From the NCBI GenBank assembly GCA_900175165.2, contig FWWN02000658.1:153223-217222 (forward strand): DNA of 64,000 nt, in the 5' to 3' direction. The position numbers and the translations under genes were made by a program. This stretch comes from Rhizomucor pusillus (lineage: Eukaryota > Mucoromycota > Mucoromycetes > Mucorales > Lichtheimiaceae). The notes beneath the pieces were generated by a model. The model saw only the letters and a program-made list of their open reading frames with translations. It made no database searches and was not told where the DNA came from. Below, piece by piece: positions 1 through 11,389 of the stretch; position 1 is the stretch's first letter, and each line of letters begins with the position of its first letter.

Positions 1-1468
1 TAAGCGTTTGCCTGGAGCGTTCGAAGCAACTTGTTTGGGTCTGTGTAAGGAAAAGAAATTAATGTCTCGGGCTATTTCAATACGCGCAGATCGTCGATTT
101 TCCCTAACCAACCAACCAACCGACCTTGAGACAACTTTTGGAAAATGGCAGGTATAATCTTGCCCAAGCTATTCTTTGGGATTGGAAAGCCGAACAATGA
201 TGCGAGTGTTGGTACTAGATCTACTTGGTCAACGACAGGGTATCCAAGCACCGTTGGTACGCTATCACGGAGATGGGCGGCTGAAGGCCGCGAGGGAGTC
301 GGTCGTGATGCAAACCGAGGACTAAGAAAGACTAGAGCCTATATTGAGTCACGAGGATGCTTTCACGATACACACAATCTAGGACATTTCAAACACACCG
401 CCGATGTTTCGCCAACAGACGATCCGCCGTGATTTCCCATCTCGTTCATTCCGTGGTCGCCACAAAGCACAATCAATGTCCCTTTTGCATCAGGATCGTG
501 TACTATCCGCTTAGCATCCTCTTGAGCAACAATCTCATAAATTGTCTCAATAACTTGATCCATTTCCTTTTGCTTTGGCTTCATCAATGGACTGTACGGT
601 CCTCCCAAGTGTCCAACGTGATCCAACCCGAGATAATGCAAAATGATGGCGTCCCAGTCTTGTTCAGCGAACGCAGATCGGATGTGCCTCGTGACATTGA
701 GGTCGACTTGCACGGTATCCGAGACATAAAACGAAGTTGTTCCATCCATCTTTGCAAATGCGTCTGGGAATAGGCGGATCCATGTATCATCACCGTAGAA
801 ATAGATGGTTCTGTTACCACTCTGCCGGAATTGATGTACCCAGTTATCGTGATGCAAAAGCGAAGAGCTGGTGTCGGATTCCGCAATGTTTAAAATTGCA
901 TCAAGGAAACTTGGAATGGTACCTGGCGTTTCCAACATATACAAAAGATATCTAATTAGCAAAGATATATTGCATATATCTACAAAATGCTGTACCGGTC
1001 GTCAACGCTTTGATCCGAGGCATTGTGACGGTGGGAGCTGTTGCTCGGGCAGTGTAAGGCAGAGCTTCGCCACGTTCGATTAAGCTGTCAAATCACTGTT
1101 AAGGATACAACCTGCAACACGTCCGTGAGCCACGTTTACCTCTTTACAAAGTCGAAACCGGAATCTATACCGAGAACAAAATCACTGCAGAAAGTCAGAA
1201 CAGTAAAGACGATCAGCTGCTTGGCGATGAGAACTCACTTGCGGAGGGCGTCTACAACGACAACTGCGAGACGATCAAAAGCCGGTTCGGTGAACGGTGA
1301 TGCAAAACTGCCATCGGGCCAAGGAGGCAGTGAATCCGCGTCTGCAAAGCCAGGCAAATAAACTTTGTAGGGGAAGAAGCCTTTACAGAACAGGGCAAGG
1401 CCTGCTAGCTGCACAGTGGCCAGCACAGACAGCAACGCAGCAGGATGTCGCCAGCGATCTATAAACAT
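1..1468 (-). CDS. GPI7: GPI ethanolamine phosphate transferase 2 (GPI7/LAS21, PIGG), C-terminus cut by window edge
   Basis: Adds ethanolamine phosphate to the second mannose of GPI anchors in the ER membrane. Exons, read on the minus strand: 1239-1468, 1140-1184, 996-1084, 399-922, 125-338 and 1-40 (continues left); about 380 residues are visible and all phases join. An N-terminal membrane anchor (around residues 8-25) is followed by the alkaline-phosphatase-superfamily fold: VVVDALRND with the metal-binding Asp, KALTTGTIPSFLD with the expected catalytic Thr, LGLDHVGH, and CGDHGM followed by GNHGG. The stretch QVDLVPTLASLFG is typical of the GPI7/GPI13 group, and the short form of the catalytic half best fits GPI7. 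The multi-pass C-terminal membrane half lies outside the window. The start is the first in-frame ATG, just before the anchor. GPI13/PIGO is the main alternative. Confidence 0.9.
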
Positions 1469-1657
1469 GACAATCTGGCAGCAACGCAGCACAAGACACC
1501 GCCACGAGGTGCATTGTCAGGACATAAAAGGAAACCAGGAACACATTAACACGTATAGACACAATCATAATTCTTTTAATGGCTCGGCAACCACGTATCT
1601 TATTTATTCAGAATGCTATGCCTACTTTCTCAAAAACTAAAGAAAACATGTAGCAAT

Positions 1658-3022
1658 TTAGTGAGCGGCAGCAGCGGCAGCAGCGGCTCTGCGGCGGTCA
1701 CGTTCCTCAGCAATGGTCAATTTGACACCCTTGCCTCTGGGGAGGGAGATCCAGGGCTTGTTGCCTGCAGACGAGCACATTGTTAGATACGCAAATACAA
1801 ACAATCAGTAATGCAAATCATGTACATACCTTGACCAATGATGAAGACGTTGGAGACACGGGTGGCGAAGACACGGTCCAAAGAGTCCTTGATGTGGACG
1901 ATTTCGAAACCACCAATGTGACGTTCACGGTGAACGATGACACCAACACGACCAATGTTACGACCGCCAGTAACCATGCAGACGTTGCCGGTGTCGAACT
2001 TGACAAAGTCGGTGATCTTGTTGTTCTCCAAATCGAAGCGGATGGTGTCGTTAGCCTTGATCAAAGGATCGGGGTAGCGGATAGTGCGACCATCGTGGGT
2101 GACGACGTAGGGGATACCCTTCTTGCCAACCATAACCTTCTTGACGCGGCAGAGCTTGTACTTGGCCTCCTCATCGGTGATGCGATGGATGGCGAAGCGA
2201 CCTTTAACGTCATAGACGAGACGGAAGTTCTCACCAGTCTTTTCAATGGTAATAACATCTACCATTCATAACGAAAAGACGAAGAAAATCCGGGATTCGT
2301 CAAAGCTCTCGCCATCAGCAATCGCGAAATAACATTCCCAACACACACACTCTCTCCCCCAGAACTAACTTACCCATGAAACCAGCAGGGAAGGTGGAGT
2401 CGGTACGGACGCGGTGGTCGACCTTGACGAGACGCTGCTTGAGGATGGCAGTGACTTCACGACCGTTAAGAGCGTACTTGAGACGGTTGCGCAAGAAAAT
2501 GATCAAGGGCAAGCATTCGCGGGTCTTGTGGGGACCGGAGCTGGGCTTAGGGGCGTAGGAGCCTGCAATGCAAAAAAAGGTATGATCAGTAAACAACGAT
2601 CTCGAATGTCCTTCCCACTACGCAACACCATAGATCCAGTTCACTTATTCAAGTCAGATTGCGGTTTCTCCCCAAAGTATATTCGGTCTGTTGAGCTTGA
2701 TCTTTTTTTGTTTGAAATCATCACACCCACAACAATGCTGTTCCCGACTGCCACAAAACCGAAAACTTCAACATACCCAAAAGCTTGTCAAGCATCCAGT
2801 GTTTGGGAGCGTTAAGACGCTTCAAGTGTTTGACGGGACCACGAGCCTAAATGGGCAATCGACATTGAGTTTGACATTCCAACTGACAGCTCTTCCCGGG
2901 TCCTTGGCAGCATTGCTCGTTGTCATAGATACATCCATCCATCCATGGATCATCCATCCTTTATACGCTCTGCACATGCCGAGGGCTCATCATTTCGATA
3001 ATTTGTATAGGATACGTACCAT
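1658..3022 (-). CDS. RPS4: 40S ribosomal protein eS4 (RPS4)
   Basis: Small-subunit ribosomal protein of 265 residues (family about 261-265). Exons: 3020-3022 (the ATG alone), 2777-2846, 2374-2562, 1830-2258 and 1658-1764; total 798 bases. Exon 2 gives [20 protein letters not shown], the standard RPS4 N-terminus once the lone ATG supplies Met. The S4-type RNA-binding region ([18 protein letters not shown]), the central domain ([10 protein letters not shown]) and the KOW-type C-terminal part ([11 protein letters not shown]) follow in order. The last exon ends in a basic, Ala-rich tail. The start rests on the ATG|GTACGT donor, which is the only way to add Met in frame. Divergent from the Sel1-repeat gene, with a 543-base spacer. 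Confidence 0.97.
2932..2957. repeat. Short (ATCC)n-type tract inside RPS4 intron 1
   Basis: An imperfect run of ATCC units interrupted by one ATGG. It lies in the long first intron of RPS4, between the 3-base first exon and exon 2. A similar ATCC-rich run lies in the first intron of the uL23 gene near 34453-34490. Probably a simple repeat without a specific role. Confidence 0.6.
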
Positions 3023-3565
3023 TGCGCTAAAGTCGACGAGAAAAGAGAAGGAGGCACGGAGAAGCGTGAATTCAGAAAATTTATTGTTCGGCACCTGACT
3101 TTGAATCCGAACAGCCGCCTTCCGAATTTGGGAGGAGACAAAAAAAGCTTACCAGAGCAAAAATTCAAGAACTCCATTGAGCTCTTCAGAATGTTTAATA
3201 TTAATGCCATAGGAATTCTGTTTCGAAACTGAGGTTATAAAACTTATCAAGTTCCCTGAAGCTACAGTTCTGCATATATATGCTATTGCTGTTATCAAGA
3301 GCCTATAAATATTCTGAGTTGTAGACCGCTTTCATGCAAATATTGACGTTCAGAGCAGATGGCAGTGGCTCAAGCATATTTAGTATCTAATGTTTTTAAT
3401 GGGCCACCGTGACGCAGTGCAGATACAAGAGATGACTTCAAGCTGATATTAAGCTTCCGAGATCTCTTTTGCAAACAATAAACATACATTATATGGATCA
3501 TACAAGGTAGTACGATGCAAAAAAGAGAATTTTAAATTTGCTTTTTTTCCTTTCGTTTAATTGTC
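3023..3565. other. Spacer between divergent RPS4 and Sel1-repeat genes
   Basis: AT-rich sequence with no convincing exon on either strand. It must hold the promoter of RPS4 (minus) and of the Sel1-repeat gene (plus). A pyrimidine-rich run lies just before the plus-strand start at 3566. I see no tRNA or repeat. Confidence 0.5.
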
Positions 3566-5146
3566 ATGAGCGCAATCAAAAAGCAAGAAACGGATGTGAA
3601 AGCAGCTGAGCCAGACGCAATATCTAAGACGACGCGTCTTCCATTGCTGCCGAAAAACCATTTTTCCAAGACTTTGCCGTCGCTGCCGGTCGGTTTACGG
3701 ACAAGCGTGATTCGCGATAGTCTGGATATCTCTCCGATACTGGGTGATTCTTGCTATCCACGGATCCGACTGGACACTAAAGAGCTGGAGAGCAAGGAGC
3801 AAAGAGCAAAGGAATCAACGCCGCCGCTCCCTCCACCGGCTGGCACGGACGACGAAAACAATTCCCAGCTTGTACTGTGGGCGAGCCGATGCAAGCCTGT
3901 TCCTCCACTTCCAGATACAAAAAAGCAGCAAATAAAAACACCAGCAAAGAAGAGCATTTCCTCCCCGTCTAACTCGGAAGTTTATCCCAAATGTTCAGCA
4001 GAAGAACCTCCAGTCTCAGATCAAGCACTCGCCGCTTTCAATGCAGCACTCGCCAACCCACCTATTCACACAGCGTATACTGTGCGGCACCTGCTGAAGC
4101 AGACACAGCTAGTCGATGATCCGGATGCAAAGTTCGCACAGATAGCCGATATATTGGAAATTATGGATGGCGAATGCCAAATAACGCCGGATGAGAAACA
4201 AGAACTTGTTACTGCATGCATAAAAATTATCAAGCGTCTAGCCATTCCAACCGCGCTCGGTCGGTACGGATGCCCTGATGCACAGTACTTTCTTGGTGAA
4301 TGCTACAGCGCAGGCACGCACGGAGTCATTGCAAGCGATTCCAAAGCGCTGAGCTTCTTCTTGCAGGGTTCCAAGCAATGCCATCCCAGTTGCACCTTTA
4401 GGGCTGCCGAGTGTTACGAGCAAGGACGAGGAATCAAGGCAGACTTTGCAAAAGCAATGCAATTTTACCGCAAGGCAGCCAGTTTTGGGCACACTGAGGC
4501 CATGATCCAGCTGGGATTGATATTACTAAAGGGTCTATTGGCTCAACAGCCGTCGCCGCGCGAGGGAATCTCGTGGCTGAAGCGTGCACTGCAACAAAGC
4601 TGCAACGTTGATCCGAGCATATTGCATGAATTGGGACTAGCTTTGGAAACTCCCGGAGTCTCGTTGATACCAGATGAGGAGTTCGCGTTTCAGTTATTTG
4701 CTCGCGCTGCAGAGCTTGGGTATGCTCCTTCCCAATACAAACTCGGGCTTGCGTACGAGCAAGGAATACTTGGCTGCCCTGTGGATCCGCAGTCTTCAAT
4801 TCATTGGTACAAGGAAGCGGCGGAGCAAGGCGATCCTGAAGCCCAGATAGCAATGTCGTGCTGGTGTCTCACAGGTGCAGACGACATATTTCCGCAAGAT
4901 TCCGAGAAGGCTTACGACTGGGCCAGACTCGCTGCTGAAAAGGGTGACACACGTGCCATGTACGCTCTAGGATCTTACATAGAAGAAGGAATTGGCGTCG
5001 AGGCAAACATCAACGAAGCTAAGCGATGGTACAAACGTGCAGCTGCGCAAGGCGAATTTCGGTCGCGGGAAAGACTCCAACAGCTCAAGACATTGCGATC
5101 GTCCAGGGATAAAAAGGATAGCAGTAGTCGCTGTACCGTCATGTAA
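3566..5146 (+). CDS. Sel1-repeat protein, Skt5/Chs4-like, with C-terminal CaaX box
   Basis: Intronless gene for 526 residues. Residues 1-140 are Pro/Ser/Lys-rich and look disordered. From about residue 150 to 510 there is a series of Sel1-like (TPR-type) helical repeats, seen in motifs such as DAQYFLGECY, AAECYEQGRGI, SQYKLGLAYEQG, WYKEAAEQGDPEAQ and MYALGSYIEEGIG. The last four residues, CTVM, fit a CaaX prenylation site. Yeast Skt5/Chs4, the activator that targets chitin synthase III, has the same combination of Sel1 repeats and a terminal CaaX box. The role in cell-wall chitin synthesis is inferred from this architecture. Other fungal Sel1 proteins without CaaX exist, so orthology to Skt5 is probable rather than certain. 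The start is the first ATG after in-frame stops. Confidence 0.85.
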   Translation: MSAIKKQETDVKAAEPDAISKTTRLPLLPKNHFSKTLPSLPVGLRTSVIRDSLDISPILGDSCYPRIRLDTKELESKEQRAKESTPPLPPPAGTDDENNSQLVLWASRCKPVPPLPDTKKQQIKTPAKKSISSPSNSEVYPKCSAEEPPVSDQALAAFNAALANPPIHTAYTVRHLLKQTQLVDDPDAKFAQIADILEIMDGECQITPDEKQELVTACIKIIKRLAIPTALGRYGCPDAQYFLGECYSAGTHGVIASDSKALSFFLQGSKQCHPSCTFRAAECYEQGRGIKADFAKAMQFYRKAASFGHTEAMIQLGLILLKGLLAQQPSPREGISWLKRALQQSCNVDPSILHELGLALETPGVSLIPDEEFAFQLFARAAELGYAPSQYKLGLAYEQGILGCPVDPQSSIHWYKEAAEQGDPEAQIAMSCWCLTGADDIFPQDSEKAYDWARLAAEKGDTRAMYALGSYIEEGIGVEANINEAKRWYKRAAAQGEFRSRERLQQLKTLRSSRDKKDSSSRCTVM

Positions 5147-5326
5147 CACTACTGTTAAGTAAGATTTGTGTTAGTTCCGGGCAGGTAACATTCCTTGCTT
5201 GTTTTATCGCAACAGCGATTGGTTGTTTACAGAGCTGAGGACAAATAAAGGGAATAGCAAAGAAATAAGGACTGGGGGAGGATTGTTGGAAAATGATCAT
5301 CTTTTTTCCTTTTCATCGCGACCGAC

Positions 5327-6995
5327 ATGGATTCTCGTCTCGCATGCTTTCCGAGATACATGGTATTCTGCGTATCGGTGTCTTGCATTGGATCTTTCAG
5401 TGTAGGATGGACAATTGGGTCGCCAAATATCGCTGGAGCGGCTACACATGAATGTGCAAACGGAAGTGCCCATGTAAATAATTCAATCTTTCCTGATTGC
5501 TTGCCTATGGACTCATTACTGTGGTAAAATGCTACTCCTCGGTAAAAACTTTTTGCTTCCGTTACTCATGGGATCGGTGGAAAGGGGTGTAGCTGTCTCT
5601 ACGTTTTGCATTGGAGGCCTAGTGTCAAGCTTATTAGCTGGTCCAGCTCTAACGCGTTTTGGACGACGCAAGACGATCGCTTTTAACAATTTTGGATGGA
5701 TTGTCGGTGGCGCATTCATGTGTTTTGCCACTTCACCGGCTATGTTTGTTATTGGACGATTGTTTTCTGGATTTTCATGCGGTATGGGATCAGTAGCCAC
5801 ACCAACCTACAACGGCGAGGTATCCACCATTCAAGGACGGGGCGCTATGGGCACGCTTAATCAGTAAGTCTGGAAAATTTATCACGGACATGGAACCAAG
5901 TTTAAATTAAAAACTTCGCAACCCCCCTCCCCCAATTTCCCACGTGACAGACTGTATATTGTGATCGGCATTCTTTTGTCCAATCTGATCGGGCTACCGC
6001 TTTCCAACGTACCACTTTGGCGCGTCAACTATGCGCTCGTGATAATTCCGGCAGTGTTGCAAATCTTTTTGATGCCTCTATGCGTAGAATCGCCCCGATA
6101 CCTGGTTTCCATAGACTGCAAGGAAGATGCCCGATGTGCTTTGCAAAAGCTCCGTGGAAAGGACTGCAATGTTGACGACGAGCTGCATGATATCATTGTT
6201 GGCCAGCAAGATGGAACGATCGCACCTGCTGCGGAGATCGACCTAGACAAGAAATCTGCGGCTGTTGAGGAACAAGTGATATCGACGACCCAGGAGCAAA
6301 AGAGTAAAAAGGCTTACGGCATACGGGAACTCTTTACCGATCCTGTTGTTCGACGCATCACCTTGACGGTGCTCACGCTTCACGCCGTCCAGCAATTTTC
6401 TGCGGTCAACGGCGTCATGTATTACTCGACCATTATTTTCCGGGAATCATTTGATCAGTCTACGTCCATTTATATGGCAATCGCCACCTCTGGAGTCAAC
6501 CTGTTAGTCACTCTGCTTTCGGTTGCCCTTATCGATCGGTTAGGAAGACGTTTCCTGCTTCTACTCGCACAGGCAGGTGGATGCATCACTGCATTGACAT
6601 TGGCTATTGGTGGCTACTACCAAGTGCACGGCTTACTGGTAGCTTCCGTCTTTTTGTTTGTTTCATCCTTTGCCATCGGCCTGGGTCCCATTCCCTGGCT
6701 GATCACGTCTGAGCTCTCACCTACCCACGCAGCTTCCTCAATGACTGCGCTTGCTACGAGTATCAACTGGGCTTCAAACTTTGTAATCGGTCTCTTATTT
6801 CCAGTACTGATGGATCGTCTGCATTCATTCTCATTTTTGATTTTCGGCGGCATCCTCTTATGTTCTACTGTATTTACGGTGTTCTACATACCCGAAACAA
6901 AGGGCAAGTCCATTGAAGAAATTAACGCTGGTTTCGAACGAGCAATTCGCAAGCCGAAACAGTCGGCTGATCATGATGAACGTAGTCAAGATTGA
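5327..6995 (+). CDS. MFS sugar (hexose) transporter
   Basis: Plasma-membrane sugar porter of 506 residues, as usual for the family. Exons 5327-5523, 5585-5863 and 5951-6995. Joining exon 1 to 2 restores DSLLWGVAVSTFCIGG, and joining 2 to 3 restores GTLNQLYIVIGILLSNLIG. Family marks: the loop 2-3 motif RFGRRK, the post-TM6 motif VESPRYL, the loop 8-9 motif DRLGRRFLL, and PETKGKS after TM12. Twelve hydrophobic segments are evident. The HXT-like glucose transporter group is the best fit; substrate specificity cannot be read from sequence. It has its own promoter, only 180 bases downstream of the Sel1-repeat gene. AATAAA-like polyadenylation signals follow the stop near 7045. Confidence 0.93.
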
Positions 6996-8478
6996 TACCA
7001 TTAATTAATCATTTATCGAACACCTCATCGATTATATATCCATGGATAATAAATAAAGCATTACTCATTATCCCTGTTTATTGTCCGTAAACTAGATGTC
7101 AGCATGTTCATCCCATTATTCTTACGCAACACTCAGGGACCAAACACTGCTGCTGCTGGATATTGAAATACAGAGAAGCAAAGTAACTACACAAAGAGAA
7201 AAGTTCTGATGCGTTCAGCAGCTCATGGCACCATCTACGACCATCGATCGTTTAAACTACATTCATTCCACCTATCATTGTCATGTCTCCCTTCTTGATA
7301 AAAGTATTTTCCTGGGATTTTCGCAACGTCCTTTCCTTCGGATGCTTTATGCTGCGAATGCTGTGTAACTTGCATGTTGCTATGGTAAATTACCCAGTTG
7401 CCAGATTTGTCCAGCCTCTTTCCTTGCTTCCTGTACCCTCAAAACCTCACTTTACTTGATACTTTTATATGTGAGTGAGTATCTTTTGTCTTGGATTCAG
7501 TTTCTTCAGATTCCAAGGATTCCATAGAAACTCGCCTTGTCTCATACGGTCGATTTTTCGTCGAGTTACATCAAAAAGTTTGACGGAGTCTAGACATAGC
7601 TCGGAAGGGCTGCTCCGTTAGATCAAACCCAGTAAAAAGTATAAAAGGGAGGCATCCCTCGCGCCCTTTTCCTGCTTCTTTATCCTTTTCATTATCTCTT
7701 GGCCGGGTGGGTGGGCCCACTACATCTGTAATTGCCCTGTTGACATTGGCTCTTCTGAGGATGGTCTGTGGTCCACTGGCTGCACACTGGAGGAAGAACC
7801 TGGCCTTTCACTGCCGTCATCGTGGGGGTTGTAGTGGGAGTTAAGCGTTTCGTTCCCTGCAAGCTACTTTGGCTCTGGCTTGCAGGTTTTCAGCACGTTA
7901 GCTTGAAACTAATAATGAAAATGAATATGAAAATGGGCCTTTGGTCCTTTGGGTGTGCGGTGGATGTTTGGCTGACGAGTCTTTGATCCTTTTGGTCGTA
8001 GAAGACGGTCAGGTTTTAGTCTCTTGACTTTAGCTAGTGATGTTCGTCCTGTCTTGTAATTCTGCCTGTATTGACTTTGATCTTGTTCCTTCAACGATCT
8101 GTAAGCTCTTCTTGATTCGATCTTTGAAGGAATCTCTAGGCTTGCTGCTCTGCTCCTTGGTCTTCTGCTACAGCGTTGATTTTTTGTTTGCTACGGCCAA
8201 CTATTGCCAAGCTTCACAGATATCCTGAATGAACATTTGCAGTTCCTGCCAAGCGCGCGTAAGCTTGGCTGCTTGACTCTTTGTGTCGACTTTGCAGTGA
8301 AAGTTGTTATTACTGCACGCTGGATATGCAGCTCGCTTTGCTGTCGCGGCTTATTGAAGCAGAGAATATCTCCAGCAGACACAGCTACTGCTGCTTGTAC
8401 ACTACACATTGGTTTTCTGACCTGAAGATCCGTACATCTTCTGTGTGAGACAAAGCACCAATTCATGCTGGTTGCCGA
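6996..8478. other. Long gene-poor spacer after the sugar transporter
   Basis: No protein-coding exon I can support. Short open frames are not conserved-looking. A TATA-like box (TATAAAAG) sits near 7640, followed by a locally GC-richer stretch to about 7900, which could be the start of a non-coding transcript. Splice-donor-like GTAAG sites occur near 8101 and 8260, but no consistent reading frame links them. No tRNA, snRNA or rRNA signature was recognised. Confidence 0.4.
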
Positions 8479-8966
8479 ATGTGGAGCACGTATTCTGTAT
8501 TGACAACATTGCGATCTTTATTATTTAAGTGTACATATTTAGCTGCACAGCGTTTTATTGCTATTGCGTGTTCTTATCAACTTTGATGTTCACCAAGTCT
8601 CCAAAAAGAGCATGGAAGTAGTCTCTGTAAGTCGCAGATCCATATCACGAGACAGAAAGGGAACAACAGATTCCGGTTTCCGAAGGGATCTGTGCAACGA
8701 TCAGATTTTCCCAGTAAGCAATCCCTACAAATGTGTGTTTTAAGCGTTGTATACATATGCTAATACGTATAAGCAACAACTTAATGTTCTTCCTTTGTAT
8801 GATGGCAGGCAGCAACAAGAAACCTTCAATGTTTAGTACCATCTACAGTAGGCCAGTGTACTCTGGAATGACAGTGAACATCTTCGGGTTTTACTCAGAA
8901 GTTTACGTAAGCAAGACCCTCTGTGCTTTAATTATAGCCATCTGCTAACCTTGTATACAGGTCTGA
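8479..8966 (+). CDS. Possible small spliced gene of unknown function
   Basis: Tentative five-exon model: 8479-8489, 8551-8626, 8670-8713, 8813-8906 and 8961-8966. It encodes 76 residues and the phases join without a stop. The last intron (8907-8960, 54 bases) is the strongest evidence: GTAAGC donor, a TGCTAAC branch site and a TATACAG acceptor. The N-terminus is hydrophobic (MWSTVLLLLRVLI), so a signal anchor is possible. The rest reads as alternating hydrophobic and polar residues. Intron 2 would be only 43 bases and intron 3 as long as 99, and the last coding exon holds just two codons. The model may therefore be part of a longer gene, a spliced non-coding RNA, or wrong. I do not recognise the protein. 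Confidence 0.25.
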
Positions 8967-9361
8967 AACAGCAAGAGTAATGTAAACACCTGTTCGAGGC
9001 ATCAAAAACTCGAATACCTTTTGAGACGTCTTATAATGAGCAGACTTGCTCAGTTTCTATTGCAATTCAATAATCTGCAAGTCTTTAAAGAAGCTTGTCA
9101 GCATTTGTAGTAACGAAAGGCTTGCATGAAGGTGGTAGCTATCACTTGGCAAAAATAAATACATTTGCGAGCCTCATCATCGAAAACATTTGGTACGAAG
9201 TCTTTATGCAAAGAGGAGCTCCTTACAACAAATTGAGTCATTACATCTATGAGTAACATTTTCATTCTCAACAATCGGGACATGAAAGGCCCTGTCAACG
9301 CGAAACTTTTCTTCGTTAACTGACCTTTCTCCCCGCTCTCCATTCCTGCCTACCAGTTGCA
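8967..9361. other. Spacer upstream of DAHP synthase
   Basis: AT-rich spacer with no supported gene. A pyrimidine-rich stretch (TTTCTCCCC and similar) lies within 40 bases of the DAHP synthase start and is probably part of its promoter or 5' leader. Confidence 0.4.
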
Positions 9362-11128
<1,767 letters not shown>

Positions 11129-11389
11129 ACAGACATCTATAACTCGTTTAAAAATCAATCACGACTGCAAAAGTATATCTTTTTATTCTACGCGCTGCAG
11201 GCAAATGCGTGGAATAATCAACGATACATATCTCTTTCTATTAAAAATATATGATCGTTTGGTATTGGCATCTAACTATTTTTTTTTTTGATCTTGGATC
11301 AAGTTTGCTATGACAACAACCTGACGTGATGCAGCAGCACATCGTCTCTAACTGCCATCCTCTTCATTAAGCAACAAGATTACAGTTGC

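Noticed and set aside
1780..2271. Plus-strand open frame of 163 codons, rich in Asp, Val and Thr
   Set aside because: Mirror of the RPS4 main exon. The minus strand gives a textbook RPS4 sequence.
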